Assembly: GCA_045637645.1 (NCBI GenBank)
Contig: JAZTZV010000103.1
Coordinates: 1-5,587, forward strand
Direction of reading: 5' to 3'
Length of the DNA stretch: 5,587 nucleotides
From: RGIG1959 sp045637645
Lineage (GTDB): Bacteria; Bacillota; Clostridia; Oscillospirales; Acutalibacteraceae
The first letter of the stretch is position 1, and each line of letters begins with the position of its first letter. Below, one piece after another: positions 5,541-5,587 of this stretch. Below the pieces are notes generated by a model that was not told the origin of the DNA, ran no database searches, and saw only the letters and a program-made list of their open reading frames with translations. Position numbers and translations under genes: made by a program.

Positions 5541-5587
5541 GCGCGATCACCTCGTTTGGGGGCTTTGAAGTCGGATCGTAGCCATGT

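Noticed and set aside
5541..5587. Tail of an upstream gene on the minus strand
   Set aside because: One frame ends in a TGA overlapping the hydrolase ATG, as in tight operons, and another ends at a TGA 9 nt before it. With only about 15 codons visible I cannot choose a frame or recognise a product.
1..5587. CRISPR array, tRNA, rRNA or phage genes
   Set aside because: No regularly spaced direct repeats, no cloverleaf-like or rRNA-like sequence and no phage structural or integrase motifs were seen on either strand.

Overview
The window looks like a chromosomal stretch of a Gram-positive anaerobe of the class Clostridia, most likely an Oscillospirales/Ruminococcaceae-type gut bacterium. The reasons are GC-rich core genes (about 60% in the lines I counted), AAGGAG-type ribosome binding sites, a HisRS with a cysteine-rich insertion, a MinD/Maf/MgsA neighbourhood typical of Clostridia, and short hairpin-rich intergenic repeats of a kind I associate with these genomes. 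The exact taxon cannot be fixed from the sequence alone.

Every convincing gene lies on the minus strand, so transcription runs from right to left. In that order: a glyoxalase II-like metallo-beta-lactamase hydrolase (5540-4926) closed by a good intrinsic terminator; a CPBP intramembrane protease (4864-3920) followed 21 bp later by a Maf nucleotide pyrophosphatase (3898-3332), probably co-transcribed; a weak terminator and a clear sigma-A-like promoter in the next gap; minD (3239-2484) and mgsA (2426-2019), probably one transcript; a 215-bp nested inverted-repeat element (1781-1995); hisS (1734-412); a double-hairpin repeat (360-406); and an AT-richer DUF559 endonuclease-like gene (354 to the left edge), incomplete in this window.

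Functionally this is mostly housekeeping: histidyl-tRNA charging, division-site placement, nucleotide-pool or division control by Maf, and methylglyoxal metabolism. maf, minD and mgsA resemble the two ends and middle of the larger clostridial maf-radC-mreBCD-minCDE-rodA-mgsA cluster with the morphogenesis genes removed.

The least ordinary parts are at the left end and in two proteins. The DUF559 gene starts from a ribosome binding site inside a repeat, and the first 10 bases of the window are the inverted copy of that repeat's edge, so the gene may be carried by a repeat-bounded element. MgsA has Ala and Asn where the two catalytic aspartates of E. coli MgsA (Asp71, Asp101) would be. MinD ends before the usual C-terminal membrane-targeting helix.
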